Assembly (NCBI GenBank): GCA_050246915.1
Contig: JBFWVD010000027.1
Location: 1 to 63,583, forward strand
Source of the DNA: JBFWVD01 sp050246915
Lineage (GTDB): Bacteria; Actinomycetota; Acidimicrobiia; Acidimicrobiales; Ilumatobacteraceae
Direction of reading: 5' to 3'
Length of the DNA: 63,583 nucleotides
The translations under genes and the position numbers were made by a program. How positions within the stretch are numbered: position 1 is the stretch's first letter; each line of letters begins with the position of its first letter. Under the pieces are notes generated by a model that was given only the letters and a program-made list of their open reading frames with translations, was not told the DNA's origin and searched no databases. Positions 63,457 to 63,583 of the stretch are shown here, one piece after another.

Positions 63457-63502
63457 CCTTGCCAAGGTGAGGGTCGCGGGTTCGAATCCCGTCGTCCGCT
63501 CC
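63457..63502 (+). tRNA. Displaced 3' half of tRNA-Gly(GCC); attachment-site scar
   Basis: The sequence CCTTGCCAAGGTGAGGGTCG then GCGGG-TTCGAAT-CCCGT (T arm, 63476-63492) and CGTCCGC (acceptor strand) plus discriminator T equal the anticodon loop (GCC) to 3' end of a tRNA-Gly. The 5' half is missing: upstream bases give no D arm, no GCGGACG acceptor strand, and only a broken anticodon stem. This is what remains at the far end when an element integrates into the 3' part of a tRNA gene; the intact copy should lie on the left, outside the window. Confidence 0.85.
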
Positions 63503-63515
63503 GGGTAAATGCCCA

Positions 63516-63547
63516 GGTCAGGAGCCTTTTTCGGAGGGCTCTTGACC
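63516..63547 (+). terminator. Hairpin after the tRNA fragment
   Basis: GGTCAGGAGCC and GGCTCTTGACC form an 11-bp stem (one G-U pair) around a 10-base loop starting TTTTT. It is probably the terminator of the original tRNA gene, left behind by the insertion. Confidence 0.6.
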
Positions 63548-63583
63548 AGCTCTCCCTCGGGGGTGGTCTACCATTTTGGTCTA

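Noticed and set aside
63427..63502. Intact tRNA gene at the right end
   Set aside because: Only the 3' half fits. Upstream bases make no D arm, no acceptor 5' strand and no full anticodon stem.

Overview
The window is high-GC DNA with frequent GTG/TTG starts, tightly overlapping operons, F420-type luciferase-like oxidoreductases, FadD-type ligases and TetR regulators. This fits an actinobacterium, perhaps Acidimicrobiia, though no gene here fixes the taxonomy. It reads as a composite genomic island. The right end carries a displaced 3' half of a tRNA-Gly(GCC) gene followed by a terminator-like hairpin, the usual scar of site-specific integration into a tRNA gene, with the element lying to the left. 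Remnants of a tyrosine recombinase, a VirB4-like ATPase and at least five kinds of insertion sequence are scattered through it.

Region 1 (0.1-26.6 kb) is mobile-element and defence-like. It holds a CHC2/Toprim primase and a three-gene minus-strand operon of DUF6361 protein, phospholipase-D-like nuclease and DEAD-like helicase. It also has an RNase-J-like metallo-beta-lactamase protein, a PPP-type phosphatase and an NrtR (Nudix) regulator divergent from a VWA protein and an ADP-ribosylglycohydrolase/tyrosine-phosphatase fusion. A large RecB-like nuclease/helicase, small unknown genes, a PD-(D/E)XK-like gene, a TraG/VirD4 coupling protein and an ArdC-like antirestriction metallopeptidase follow. 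Four genes in this part share a 29-bp upstream motif, which suggests common control.

Region 2 (27-53 kb) is catabolic and looks like two related modules. Each has a Rieske oxygenase, FadD-like ligase(s), a DUF35 protein paired with a thiolase-like protein, a TetR repressor, and an F420/FMN luciferase-like enzyme within or beside it. Module B also has a five-gene branched-chain-type ABC uptake system. Eight copies of an 18-bp palindrome close to GTCAACA-N4-TGTTGAC sit in front of the operons, several with a TATGCT-like -10 box inside. This predicts a single TetR regulon. The gene set suggests uptake, CoA activation, oxygenation and retro-Claisen/thiolytic breakdown of a cyclic (terpenoid- or steroid-like) carboxylate; the substrate is inference.

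Region 3 (53-63.6 kb) is an insertion-sequence and conjugation-gene graveyard, a cupin gene, and a complete type I Wadjet anti-plasmid operon (jetABCD, minus strand) ending beside the tRNA-Gly scar.

The best candidates for something undescribed are the DUF6361/PLD/helicase operon, the NrtR/VWA/DraG-phosphatase module, the four-gene motif regulon, and the interleaved inverted repeats ahead of the coupling-protein gene.
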